From: JAAYCI01 sp031551695
GTDB taxonomy: Bacteria; Bacillota; Clostridia; Oscillospirales; Ruminococcaceae
Direction of reading: 5' to 3'
NCBI GenBank assembly: GCA_031551695.1
Contig: JAVBNG010000018.1
Location: 1 to 64,000, forward strand
DNA: 64,000 bases
Below are positions 51,593-59,261 of this stretch, in pieces; the first letter of the stretch is position 1; every line of letters begins with the position of its first letter. The position numbers were made by a program, and so were the translations under genes. The notes under the pieces were generated by a model. It made no database searches. It was not told the origin of the DNA and was given only the letters and a program-made list of their open reading frames with translations.

Positions 51593-52576
51593 ATGAATGA
51601 AACATTGGTACAGGAAATTGTGGCGCAGGTGCTGCGCCGCATGGACGGGGCGGCGGCTTCGGCGGGCGGGCCCGCAGGGAGCACACGGGCCGGCGTGGCC
51701 GGTGAAAACGCCCCCGCCGCAGGACAGATTCCCGTGGAAGTCTCCTCCCGCCACGTGCACCTGAGCGCCACCCATCTGGATGCGCTGTTCGGCCCGGGGC
51801 ACGCGCTGGTGCAAAAGCGCCCCCTCTCCCAGCCGGGGCAGTTTTTAAGCGAGGAGCGTGTGCGCGTCATCGGGCCGAAGGGGGTGCTGGCAGGCGTTGC
51901 CGTGCTGGGGCCCACCCGGGGGGCCACCCAGGTAGAGCTTTCCGCCAGTGACGCCCGCGCCCTTGGCGTGGACGCGCCGGTGCGCATGTCCGGCAACCTT
52001 TCCGGCGCGGCGGACGTCACTATCACGGCGGGGGCCAACAGCGTCAGCGCCCCCGGCAGCGTCATTGTGGCGAAGACCCACATCCACATGACCCCCGCCG
52101 ACGCGGCCCGCTTCGGCGTGCAAAATGGCTGGAAACTCCCGGTGCGCGTGCCCGGTCAGCGCAGCGTCATCTTCGAAGGGGTGGAGCTGCGGGTGGACGA
52201 AGCCTACCGGCTGGCCCTGCATTTGGACGTGGACGAGGCCAACGCCTGCGTGTGCGGGGCAGATACCGTTGCCGAACTGTTGTGCGGCAAGACCTTACGG
52301 CCGCTGGCGGCTTCCGGCGCGCAGCCGGCGAACGCAGGCGCGTCTTCGATGCCGCAGGCCCCGGCGCCCGTTCCGGCGGCATTGCAGCGCCAACAGGCGG
52401 CCTGCGCCGTGCAGGCCACGCTTTGGGGCAAGGGGCGCGTGGTCATTTCCGCCGAGGAGGCAAAGGCCCTGTGCAAGGCCGGGCAGGATGTGATACTGCC
52501 CAAAAACAGCGTCGTCACCCCCCTTGCGCGGGACGTGTTCCACGACGCGAAAATCCGCTGTTCCATTGCGGAATAG
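51593..52576 (+). CDS. pduL: Phosphotransacylase PduL/EutD type
   Basis: Converts acetyl-CoA to acetyl-phosphate and recycles CoA within the shell. The 327-residue protein has an N-terminal amphipathic targeting helix (NETLVQEIVAQVLRRM), an Ala/Gly linker, and two PduL beta-barrels with zinc-binding His motifs SSRHVHLS and KTHIHMTPADA. After a second Ala/Pro linker there is an extra C-terminal domain of about 50 residues (RVVISAEEAKAL ... VVTPLARDV) similar to the N-terminal domain of EutT next door. ATG 51593 follows TAGGAGTG. Confidence 0.92.
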   Translation: MNETLVQEIVAQVLRRMDGAAASAGGPAGSTRAGVAGENAPAAGQIPVEVSSRHVHLSATHLDALFGPGHALVQKRPLSQPGQFLSEERVRVIGPKGVLAGVAVLGPTRGATQVELSASDARALGVDAPVRMSGNLSGAADVTITAGANSVSAPGSVIVAKTHIHMTPADAARFGVQNGWKLPVRVPGQRSVIFEGVELRVDEAYRLALHLDVDEANACVCGADTVAELLCGKTLRPLAASGAQPANAGASSMPQAPAPVPAALQRQQAACAVQATLWGKGRVVISAEEAKALCKAGQDVILPKNSVVTPLARDVFHDAKIRCSIAE

Positions 52577-52606
52577 CGGTACACAAGCAGAATTGAGGTG
52601 CGCGGA

Positions 52607-52885
52607 ATGAAAATTTGTACAGTGATCGGCCACGTGTGGGCCACCAAAAAAGAGGAGGCCCTGAACGGCTTGAAGCTGATGGTGGTGCGCGAAAACGCGG
52701 ACGACGGTGACGAAACCCCCAAAACCCCCCTGGTTGCGGCGGACATGGTGGGCGCGGGCATCGGCGAGCGGGTGCTGGTGGTGGACGGCAGCACGGCGCG
52801 CTATGCCGTGGGCAACGCGGGCGCGCCCGTGGACGCCGCCATCGTGGGCATCATCGACACGCTGGAAGTGGACAAAGCCAAATGA
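52607..52885 (+). CDS. eutN: Microcompartment vertex protein EutN (BMC-P pentamer)
   Basis: Caps the vertices of the shell. 92 residues of the EutN/CcmL family: MKICTVIGHVWATKKEEALNG at the start, LVAADMVGAGIGERVLVVDGSTAR in the middle and VDAAIVGIIDTLEV at the end. ATG 52607 has TTGAGGTG upstream; a GTG nine bases earlier is possible. Its stop overlaps the pduS start by four bases. Confidence 0.96.
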   Translation: MKICTVIGHVWATKKEEALNGLKLMVVRENADDGDETPKTPLVAADMVGAGIGERVLVVDGSTARYAVGNAGAPVDAAIVGIIDTLEVDKAK

Positions 52886-54243
52886 GCGGGGATTTTGTGG
52901 CCAAAATATTCGAAGCCGGCGTGGTGGGCTGCGGCGGGGCGGGTTTCCCCACCCACGTGAAGCTGCAGGGCCCGGCGGAGTGGTTCATTGTGAACGGGGC
53001 CGAGTGCGAGCCGCTGCTGCGCACCGACCGCTATTTGATGTGCCACGAGGCCGAAGCGCTGGTTTGCGCCACGGCCGCCATCGCGCGGCATTTGCATGCG
53101 GCATATTGCGCCATCGCTTTGAAGGACAGCTATGAGGAAGAGATCGTCTGCCTGCGCAAAGCCATCGCCGCCACCGACAACGCGGTGGAACTGTGCCTGC
53201 TAGATTCCTTCTACCCCGCCGGCGACGAGCAGCACGTGGTGCAAATGGCCACGGGCCGCGTGGTGCCGGCCGGGGGCATCCCGCTGGACGTAGGGGTGGT
53301 GGTAAACAACGTGGCTACGGTGCTGGCCGTGGCCGACGCGCAAAAGGGCATTCCCCTCACGCAAAAAACCCTCACCGTGGCCGGGGCGGTGCGAACGCCC
53401 TGCATTTTGCAGGTGCCCGTGGGCACGCCGGTGGCGGAATGCATCGCCGCCGCCGGTGGCGGTACGGAAGCGGCCGGCCGCGTCATCATGGGCGGGCCCA
53501 TGATGGGCAGGCTGCTTTCGAAAGAGGAGGAAGCCACGGAGGTGGTGACCAAGACCACCTCGGGCATTTTGGTGCTGCCGGGGGAAAACCCGCTGGTGCT
53601 TTTTGCCGAGACGAACGTGCGCCACATCCTGAACCGGGCGCGTTCGGCCTGCATCCAGTGCACCTACTGCACCATGCAGTGCCCGCGCTTTTTGCTGGGC
53701 CACCCCTTGGAACCCCACCGCATCATGCGCAAGCTGGCCTACGCCGAAAGCCTGGACGCCATGCTGGACGATGAAGACGTGAAGCAGGCGCTGATTTGCT
53801 GCGAGTGCGGCGTGTGCGAGCTGCACGCCTGCCCCATGGGCCTGCAGCCGCGCAGGGTGAACGTGCTGATGAAGCGGCTGTACGCGGGGGCGGGTATCCG
53901 CTATAAAAAAGAGGACAAGCCCTGTCTTGTGCAGCCGGAGCTGGAGTGGCGCAAAATCCCCACGGAGCGCATAGCCGCCCGCACGGGCATTTCGCAATAC
54001 TACCACTGGACGCCCGGCCCCGCCAGAGCCCTCGCGCCGGGCACGGTGCGCATCCCGCTGAAGCAGCACATCGGCGCGGCGGCGGTGCCCACGGTGGCCG
54101 TGGGCGACACGGTGGCCGAAAACCAATTGATTGCCGCCTGCCCCGAAAAAGCACTGGGGGCAAACATCCACACCGGCATCGCGGGCATTGTCACCGCTGT
54201 GGACGGCGCCGTCACCATCACCCGGAAGGAGGCAGGGGCATGA
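52882..54243 (+). CDS. pduS: PduS/RnfC-like cobalamin reductase
   Basis: Flavin and iron-sulfur protein that reduces cobalamin for the adenosyltransferase, or moves electrons across the shell. The 453-residue protein has the RnfC/Nqo1-like GVVGCGGAGFPTHVKL near residue 12, NGAECEPLLRTD, two [4Fe-4S] motifs CIQCTYCTMQCP and CCECGVCELHACP, and a C-terminal hybrid barrel. It is a Pdu-type partner in an Eut locus. ATG 52882 overlaps eutN by four bases, and its stop overlaps pduT in the same way. Confidence 0.94.
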   Translation: MSGDFVAKIFEAGVVGCGGAGFPTHVKLQGPAEWFIVNGAECEPLLRTDRYLMCHEAEALVCATAAIARHLHAAYCAIALKDSYEEEIVCLRKAIAATDNAVELCLLDSFYPAGDEQHVVQMATGRVVPAGGIPLDVGVVVNNVATVLAVADAQKGIPLTQKTLTVAGAVRTPCILQVPVGTPVAECIAAAGGGTEAAGRVIMGGPMMGRLLSKEEEATEVVTKTTSGILVLPGENPLVLFAETNVRHILNRARSACIQCTYCTMQCPRFLLGHPLEPHRIMRKLAYAESLDAMLDDEDVKQALICCECGVCELHACPMGLQPRRVNVLMKRLYAGAGIRYKKEDKPCLVQPELEWRKIPTERIAARTGISQYYHWTPGPARALAPGTVRIPLKQHIGAAAVPTVAVGDTVAENQLIAACPEKALGANIHTGIAGIVTAVDGAVTITRKEAGA

Positions 54244-54788
54244 TCACCACCATCGGATTTCTGGAACTGAACAGCATTGCATTGGGCATTGCGGCGGCGG
54301 ACGACATGCTGAAGGCCGCCGACGTGGAACTGCTGTTCGCCCGGCCCAACTGCCCGGGCAAGTACAATATTCTCATCAGCGGCGAAGTGGCTGCCGTGGA
54401 TGCGGCCATGGCCGCCGGCGCGGCGCGCGGCGGGGCCAACGTGCTGCAAACCCTTGTAATTCCGCGCATCCACCCGTCTGTCATTTTGGCGGTGCAGGCG
54501 GCGGGGCAGCCCTTTGAAAAGGCGGCCATCGGCGTGCTGGAGTTTTTCACCATCACCGGGGCCGTGCTGGCCGGCGACAAGGCCGTGAAGGCCGCCGAGG
54601 TGCAACTGCTGGACATCCGGCTTGGCACCGGTATCGGGGGCAAATCCTTCGTGGTGCTGGGCGGCGAGACGGCGGCGGTGGAGCAAGCCGTGGCCGTGGC
54701 CGGCGCCGAGGCAACCGGCGAGGGCACCCTCATCGGCTCGGTGGTCATCCCGAACCCGGACCCTCGCCTGTACGACAATTTACTGTAA
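54240..54788 (+). CDS. pduT: PduT-like shell protein with iron-sulfur site (tandem BMC)
   Basis: Trimeric shell tile thought to carry a central [4Fe-4S] cluster and pass electrons to PduS. The 182-residue protein has two BMC repeats (TIGFLELNSIALGIAAADDMLKAADV and IGVLEFFTITGAVLAGDKAVKAAEV) and the cysteine in FARPNCPGKYNIL (C39), which matches the cluster-binding cysteine of PduT. ATG 54240 overlaps the pduS stop. Confidence 0.92.
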   Translation: MITTIGFLELNSIALGIAAADDMLKAADVELLFARPNCPGKYNILISGEVAAVDAAMAAGAARGGANVLQTLVIPRIHPSVILAVQAAGQPFEKAAIGVLEFFTITGAVLAGDKAVKAAEVQLLDIRLGTGIGGKSFVVLGGETAAVEQAVAVAGAEATGEGTLIGSVVIPNPDPRLYDNLL

Positions 54789-54807
54789 CGAAGAAAGGAG
54801 GCCCGCC

Positions 54808-55161
54808 GTGGACGAGCGCCAGAACATCAGCCGTTCCATCCAGGAATATGTGCCCGGCAAGCAGGTGACACTGGCCCATCTCATCGCGAACCCAGTCAGC
54901 AGCCTGTACGCCAAGCTGGGCGTGGTGGACGCCGCAACGGGGGCACTCGGCATCCTCACCATTACCCCCAGCGAGGCCGCCATCATCGCGGCGGACATCG
55001 CCACCAAGGAGGCCCTGGTGGACATCGTGTTCATGGACCGGTTCAGCGGCTCCGTGGTGGTGAGCGGGGACGTTTCCAGCGTAGAGAACGCCCTGCGCCG
55101 CGTGCTGGAGGTGCTGTGCGAGCAAATGGGCTTTTCCGCTACTACCCTCACCCGCACATGA
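54808..55161 (+). CDS. eutS: Microcompartment shell protein EutS/PduU (permuted BMC)
   Basis: Hexameric shell tile of the circularly permuted type with an N-terminal beta-barrel. The 117-residue protein shows SRSIQEYVPGKQVTLAHLIANP, a family hallmark, then LGILTITPSEAAIIAADIATKEALVDIVFMDRFSGSVVVSGDVSSVENALRRVL. GTG 54808 is chosen because AAAGGAGG ends five bases before it. Its stop overlaps the eutP start. Confidence 0.95.
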   Translation: MDERQNISRSIQEYVPGKQVTLAHLIANPVSSLYAKLGVVDAATGALGILTITPSEAAIIAADIATKEALVDIVFMDRFSGSVVVSGDVSSVENALRRVLEVLCEQMGFSATTLTRT

Positions 55162-55601
55162 CGCTGCAAAAGACCGTGCTGGTGGGGCGCACCCGCTGCG
55201 GGAAAACCACCCTGTGCCAGGCGCTGTACGGCCTGCCGCGCAGCTATAAAAAAACCCAAGGCCTGGAGGTGGTGGGTACCACCATCGATTTGCCGGGCGA
55301 ATATATGGAGAACGTGCGCTATTACGGCGCCTTGCAGGTGACGGCGGCAAACGCCGACGTGGTGCTGCTGGTGCAGGACTGCACCGACGGCCAGAGCCTG
55401 TTTCCCCCGGGCTTTGCCGGCATGTTCGGCGGCAAGCGGGTGCTGGGCGTGGTAAACAAAACCGGCCTGGGCACCCGCACACAGCAAAAAAACGCCGCCC
55501 TAATGCTGAAAGCGGCGGGGGTGAAGCGGGTGTTTTACACGGACGCCCTGGCGGGCACCGGCGTGAAGCAGCTGCAAAAGGCGCTGGGCGCAGACAAATA
55601 A
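55158..55601 (+). CDS. eutP: EutP/PduV-like GTPase-fold protein
   Basis: Small P-loop protein of the EutP/PduV family; in Salmonella EutP has acetate kinase activity, which would make ATP from acetyl-phosphate. The 147-residue protein has the P-loop VGRTRCGKTTL (9-19), TQGLEV, DLPGEYMEN (G3-like) and VVNKTGL (G4-like). ATG 55158 overlaps the eutS stop. Last gene of the operon, followed by a terminator. Confidence 0.93.
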   Translation: MTLQKTVLVGRTRCGKTTLCQALYGLPRSYKKTQGLEVVGTTIDLPGEYMENVRYYGALQVTAANADVVLLVQDCTDGQSLFPPGFAGMFGGKRVLGVVNKTGLGTRTQQKNAALMLKAAGVKRVFYTDALAGTGVKQLQKALGADK

Positions 55602-55631
55602 AGTGCAATATTGAAGTATCCCGGGGATCAA

Positions 55632-55658
55632 TGGGCGAGCGATGCCCTTTGTTTTTTT
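55632..55658 (+). terminator. Terminator of the eut operon
   Basis: Short GGGC/GCCC hairpin with a 7-base loop followed by TTTGTTTTTTT, 30 bp after eutP. Confidence 0.7.
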
Positions 55659-55667
55659 GCTATTCTC

Positions 55668-55696
55668 TTGACAGCCCTGCTATTATGTGTTACTAT
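55668..55696 (+). promoter_or_regulatory. Promoter of the padR operon
   Basis: TTGACA (55668-55673), 17-bp spacer, TACTAT (55691-55696). The next 30 bp contain repeated GTTA/TATAC elements (GTATAC at 55718) that may be a PadR operator for self-control. Confidence 0.7.
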
Positions 55697-55751
55697 GTAC
55701 TGGTAATAAGTTATACTGTATACAAGTGACAGGGCTAAGGAGGCGATTGCA

Positions 55752-56075
55752 CTGGATAACCTGACGGAGCTGCTGAAAGGCGTGCTGGAAGGCTGTGTTC
55801 TTGAAATCATCAGCCGGGAAGAAACCTACGGCTATGAGATAACAAGGAAACTGAACGCCCTCGGTTTTTCGGACGTTGTGGACGGGACGGTTTACACCAT
55901 TTTGGTGCGGCTTGAAAAAAGCAAGCTGGTAAATATCCAAAAGAAGCCGTCCGACATGGGGCCACCGCGCAAGTTTTTTACCCTGAACGACGCCGGACGT
56001 GAAGAACTGCGGCTTTTTTGGAAAAGATGGGACTTTGTCTCGTCCAAAATCAACGCACTGCGGGAGGGCGGATGA
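55752..56075 (+). CDS. PadR-family transcriptional regulator
   Basis: Winged-helix repressor. The 107-residue protein matches PadR proteins: LDNLTELLKGVLEGCVLEIISREETYGYEIT split as LTELLKGVLEGCVLEII and ETYGYEITRKLNALGF, then DGTVYTILVRLEKSKLV and RKFFTLNDAGREEL. The family N-terminus starts at the residue encoded by CTG 55752, and AAGGAGG lies eight bases upstream, so CTG seems to be the start; the next usable start is GTG 55782, which would remove ten conserved residues. Its stop abuts the following ATG. Confidence 0.85.
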   Translation: MDNLTELLKGVLEGCVLEIISREETYGYEITRKLNALGFSDVVDGTVYTILVRLEKSKLVNIQKKPSDMGPPRKFFTLNDAGREELRLFWKRWDFVSSKINALREGG

Positions 56076-56423
56076 ATGACTTTTTGGGATAAAATCACAG
56101 GGAACGACATGACCCGGGAGCAAAAAGCCTTTGAGGCGCGAGCGCAAAAACTGCCCGCCGCATACCAGGCCGCGTGGAAAGAAGTCAAGTTGAACCTTTG
56201 GCAACATTCCGACTTTACCGGCCGCAACCTGATGCCTGTTTTGGACGGCGTGCTGGGCCTGCTGGAGGAATCGGCGGCGGAGAGCGAAAGCATTGAAGAG
56301 GTTTTTGGCGGCGATGTGAAGGGGTTTTGCACGGCGCTGGCCGGCGGAGACTGGGCCGGAACGTACCGGGACAAATGGCGCAGGCAGCTGAACGACGCCG
56401 TCGCCAAAAAGCTAGGCAGATAG
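56076..56423 (+). CDS. DUF1048 protein, copy 1
   Basis: Function unknown. The 115-residue protein is all-helical by composition, with the DUF1048 layout: MTFWDKITGNDMTREQKAFEAR, then YQAAWKEVKLNLWQHSDFTGRNLMPVLDGVLGLLEE and the DVKGFCTAL segment. It follows padR with no gap. PadR followed by two DUF1048 genes is a common set in Firmicutes, so the regulator probably controls them. Confidence 0.85.
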   Translation: MTFWDKITGNDMTREQKAFEARAQKLPAAYQAAWKEVKLNLWQHSDFTGRNLMPVLDGVLGLLEESAAESESIEEVFGGDVKGFCTALAGGDWAGTYRDKWRRQLNDAVAKKLGR

Positions 56424-56432
56424 GAGGCGCCC

Positions 56433-56780
56433 ATGAGCATACGGGAAATGATTGAAGGCAAAAAAGAATGGCAGGCGCATATGGCACGGGTGAAGGCACT
56501 GCCACAGGATTACCAGGTCGTTTATAAAGAAATCCAGAGGTATCTTTACAAGGTTGGCCCTGTGGAGCTGGAAAGCGGGTTTGGCCTGCTTGCGGGAATC
56601 GTCGATTTGTTTGAAGAAGGCGCCGCCGCGGGAAAAGACGTGCTGGATGTGACCGGCAGGGATGTGGCGGCCTTCTGTGACGATTTGATCAAGGACTCGA
56701 AAACATACGCCGACCTGTACCAGGACTCTGTAAGCCAAAAAATGGACGAAGCGATAGAAAAAAGCATTGGCAAAGGATGA
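56433..56780 (+). CDS. DUF1048 protein, copy 2
   Basis: Function unknown. 115 residues, same fold pattern as copy 1 but clearly diverged: IREMIEGKKEWQAHMARVKALP, YQVVYKEIQRYLYKVGPVELESG, DVAAFCDDLIKDSKTYADLY. ATG 56433 follows AGGAGGCG, nine bases after copy 1. The shared layout suggests an old duplication, perhaps a hetero-oligomer. Confidence 0.85.
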   Translation: MSIREMIEGKKEWQAHMARVKALPQDYQVVYKEIQRYLYKVGPVELESGFGLLAGIVDLFEEGAAAGKDVLDVTGRDVAAFCDDLIKDSKTYADLYQDSVSQKMDEAIEKSIGKG

Positions 56781-56787
56781 CGAACAG

Positions 56788-56817
56788 ATGTGGCCGCCCC
56801 AGCCAGGGCGGCCACAT
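56788..56817. terminator. Bidirectional terminator
   Basis: Perfect 12-bp stem ATGTGGCCGCCC/GGGCGGCCACAT with a short loop, followed by TTTT, between the second DUF1048 gene and the convergent rpiR gene. Confidence 0.8.
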
Positions 56818-56818
56818 T

Positions 56819-57676
56819 TTACATCCAATCGTCCAAAATCACCTGGTTTGTTTTCAGGATGCTCTCTTCGCTTTCGCCGCCGCGCTGCTTGTGCACGGCG
56901 TAAAACAGGCAGTCCACAATACACATCAGCGCAATGCGCGGCGCCAGCGTGCCGGAGATGTCGCTGCCGGTGCGCCCCGGGCCGTACAGGCTGATGCCGG
57001 CCGCCTTAGCCAGGGGCGAGCCGATGGCATTGCACACGGCAATGGTCTCGGCGCCGTTTTTTGCGGCGGCCTCCGTCATCTCCACCGTGGCGCGGCTTTG
57101 GCCGGCCAAATCAAAGGCCACCACCACGTCGCCCGGCTTTGTGATGCTGACATGCATGCGGCGGATGCGGCGGTCCGACGTGTGGACGGGCTCGATGCCA
57201 AGGCGCAGCAGCTTCTGGTAAAAATCCAGCGCCACGGGGGCCGTGGGCCCCTCGGCCAGCAGCAGCACCTTCGGCGCTTCGGCAATCAGGGCGGCGGCCT
57301 TGCCCAGCGCCTCGGCGGAAAGCAGCAGCTTTGTGTCCTTGCAGGCACCGGCGTTGGAATCGCACACGGTATGCACCAGCGCCTCCAGCGGCACCGACGC
57401 GTCCGGCGCCAGCTTTTTTCCCGGAGACAGCCCCTTGTGGGTGTCGATGATGGCGGAGACACGAAAATCGCGGAAGCCCTCAAACCCGAGGCGCTTGCAA
57501 AAGCGCGTCACCGTGGCCTTACTGGCACCGGAAAGCTCCGCCAGCTCGCCGATGGACACGGTGCTGATGTCCGCACTGTGGGAAAGCAGCACGTCCGCAA
57601 TACGTTTTTCCGCCGGAAGCATGCGGCTATAGTGGAAATTGATCAGCGCAAACGCGCCGCCGTCCGTGGCACCCAT
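56819..57676 (-). CDS. RpiR-family transcriptional regulator
   Basis: Sugar-phosphate-responsive regulator type. The 285-residue protein has an N-terminal HTH_6 domain (SIGELAELSGASKATVTRFCKRLGFEGFRDFR) and a SIS domain (LLAEGPTAPVALDFYQKLL, VVVAFDLAGQSRATVEMTEAA). It differs clearly from MurR at 40.6 kb. ATG 57676 has AAGGCGG upstream. Divergent from the ubiD gene with a palindrome between, so it probably controls ubiD and itself. The ligand is unknown. Confidence 0.88.
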   Translation of the reverse strand: MGATDGGAFALINFHYSRMLPAEKRIADVLLSHSADISTVSIGELAELSGASKATVTRFCKRLGFEGFRDFRVSAIIDTHKGLSPGKKLAPDASVPLEALVHTVCDSNAGACKDTKLLLSAEALGKAAALIAEAPKVLLLAEGPTAPVALDFYQKLLRLGIEPVHTSDRRIRRMHVSITKPGDVVVAFDLAGQSRATVEMTEAAAKNGAETIAVCNAIGSPLAKAAGISLYGPGRTGSDISGTLAPRIALMCIVDCLFYAVHKQRGGESEESILKTNQVILDDWM

Positions 57677-57696
57677 GGCCTGTTCACCGCCTTGTG

Positions 57697-57709
57697 AAAC
57701 TTTGTTTCG
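57697..57709. promoter_or_regulatory. Likely RpiR operator in the divergent intergenic region
   Basis: Perfect palindrome GAAAC-TTT-GTTTC, of the pattern common for RpiR-family sites; a further GAAAC half-site lies at 57718-57722. It is just upstream of rpiR and of the ubiD promoter. Confidence 0.55.
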
Positions 57710-57727
57710 TTAATATGAAACTAATTC

Positions 57728-57756
57728 TTGACTTGAGATTGGTTACACTATATAAT
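57728..57756 (+). promoter_or_regulatory. Promoter of the ubiD-family gene
   Basis: TTGACT (57728-57733), 17-bp spacer, TATAAT (57751-57756), close to consensus; 82 bp before the start codon. Confidence 0.8.
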
Positions 57757-57838
57757 AAATATAACAGGTTGTCAACACGGAACGGCCGTAGGCGCGTGCG
57801 GTTTGCCCAGCGCGCCGCCGCCGGATATGGAGGACGAA

Positions 57839-59182
57839 ATGGCAGGTAAGATTACAGATTTGCGCAGCTTTTTGGATATCCTTGCGGCAAACGGCCAGTT
57901 GAAGACCGTGGAGAAGGAAGTTGACCGGGTGCACGAGATCGGCAAGGTGCTGGCCACGGCGGAAAAAGAAAACGCCGGGGCGGTTTTGTTTAAAGATGTG
58001 AAGGACAGCGAGTTCCAGGTGGCCGGCGGCATTTTGGCCTCCATGGACCGCATTGCCCTGGCCCTGGGCTGTAAAAAAAGCGAGATCACAGACTTTTTGG
58101 TGGACAAGCTGGCTGCGCCCATCAAGCCCGTGGTGGTGGAAAACGGCCCGGTGCACGAGAATGTCATCACCGTGGAAGACGGGGCGGACCTTTCCGCCGT
58201 GCCCATTCCCACCCACGCGCCGAAGGACGGCGGGCCGTTCGTCACAGCGGGCATCATTTTTTCAAAGGGCCTGCACGACAAACGCCAGAACCTCAGCTAT
58301 CAGCGCATGCACGTGAAAAGTGCCGACACCACGGGCATTATGATAAACGAGTGGCGGCACCTGAAGGATTTTTACGACGCGGCCGAGGCCGAGGGCAAGC
58401 CGCTGCCCATCTCGGTGGTGAGCGGGTGCGACCCGGTGCACTACATCGCCGCGGGCCTGCGCTATGACGGCGACGAGATCGAAATTTCCGGCGCCATCCG
58501 CAGCGGAGCCATTGAAGTGGTGAAGAGCATCACCAACGACATTTACGTGCCCGCCACGGCGGAGTTTGTGATCGAGGGCGAAATTTTGCCGGAGATCCGC
58601 GAGTACGAAGGCCCGCTGGGCGAATTCACCGGCCATTACAGCGCGCCGTGGAACAGCCCGGTGTTCAAGCTGAAGGCCATTACCCACCGCAATGGCGCCA
58701 TTTACCAAACCATGAACGGCGCATCCTACGAGCACATCAATCTGGGCAACGTGCTGCCGCGGGAACCGCTGCTGAAAAACTTCTGCCGCCACGTAAGCAA
58801 AGGCGTCACGGCGGTGCACATCCCGCCCTACGGCAGCGGCTTCCTCGCGCTCATCCAAATGAAGAAAAAGAACCCGGGCGAGCCGAAAAACGTGGCCCTT
58901 GCAGCCATGATGACCTATGTGAACATCAAGAATGTGATTGTGGTGGACGAGGACGTGGACATTTATAACCCCGCCGACGTGATGTGGGCCATGAGCTGCC
59001 GCGTGAAGCCGGAGAAGGACATTTTCTACGTGCCGAATTCGCAGGGCCACGAGCTGGACCCCACCAGCGACAGCCGCGGCGTGCAAACGAAAATGGGCAT
59101 GGACGCCACGCTGGACGAAGAGAGCAAAGGCACCGAGCGCGTTGTGTACCCCACGGTGGATTTGGCGAAGTATTTTAAATAG
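57839..59182 (+). CDS. UbiD-family prenyl-FMN-dependent decarboxylase
   Basis: Reversible (de)carboxylase of aromatic or alpha,beta-unsaturated acids that needs prenylated FMN. The 447-residue protein shows DLRSFLDILAANGQLKTVEKEVD, the family blocks NLSYQRMHVKSADTTGIMI, REYEGPLGEFTGHYS (conserved E(G)PLGEFTGHY motif) and VDEDVDIYNPADVMWAM. ATG 57839 is chosen because GGAGG lies five bases upstream. No ubiX gene for the cofactor is in the window. Substrate unknown; control by an RpiR regulator is unusual for this family. Confidence 0.92.
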   Translation: MAGKITDLRSFLDILAANGQLKTVEKEVDRVHEIGKVLATAEKENAGAVLFKDVKDSEFQVAGGILASMDRIALALGCKKSEITDFLVDKLAAPIKPVVVENGPVHENVITVEDGADLSAVPIPTHAPKDGGPFVTAGIIFSKGLHDKRQNLSYQRMHVKSADTTGIMINEWRHLKDFYDAAEAEGKPLPISVVSGCDPVHYIAAGLRYDGDEIEISGAIRSGAIEVVKSITNDIYVPATAEFVIEGEILPEIREYEGPLGEFTGHYSAPWNSPVFKLKAITHRNGAIYQTMNGASYEHINLGNVLPREPLLKNFCRHVSKGVTAVHIPPYGSGFLALIQMKKKNPGEPKNVALAAMMTYVNIKNVIVVDEDVDIYNPADVMWAMSCRVKPEKDIFYVPNSQGHELDPTSDSRGVQTKMGMDATLDEESKGTERVVYPTVDLAKYFK

Positions 59183-59227
59183 GACACTTGTTGAATTATA
59201 TCGTTTAAAAGTTTAGAATACAGTGAT

Positions 59228-59258
59228 AACCCCCCGGGTTGCGATGGCCCGGGGGGTT
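59228..59258 (+). terminator. Terminator of the ubiD-family gene
   Basis: Perfect 11-bp stem AACCCCCCGGG/CCCGGGGGGTT with a 9-base loop, followed by GTTTT, 45 bp after the stop. Confidence 0.85.
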
Positions 59259-59261
59259 GTT

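Noticed and set aside
53946..54239. Longer start for the PduT-like gene
   Set aside because: This part overlaps the end of pduS in another frame; the BMC domain begins at ATG 54240, which has the usual 4-bp overlap.
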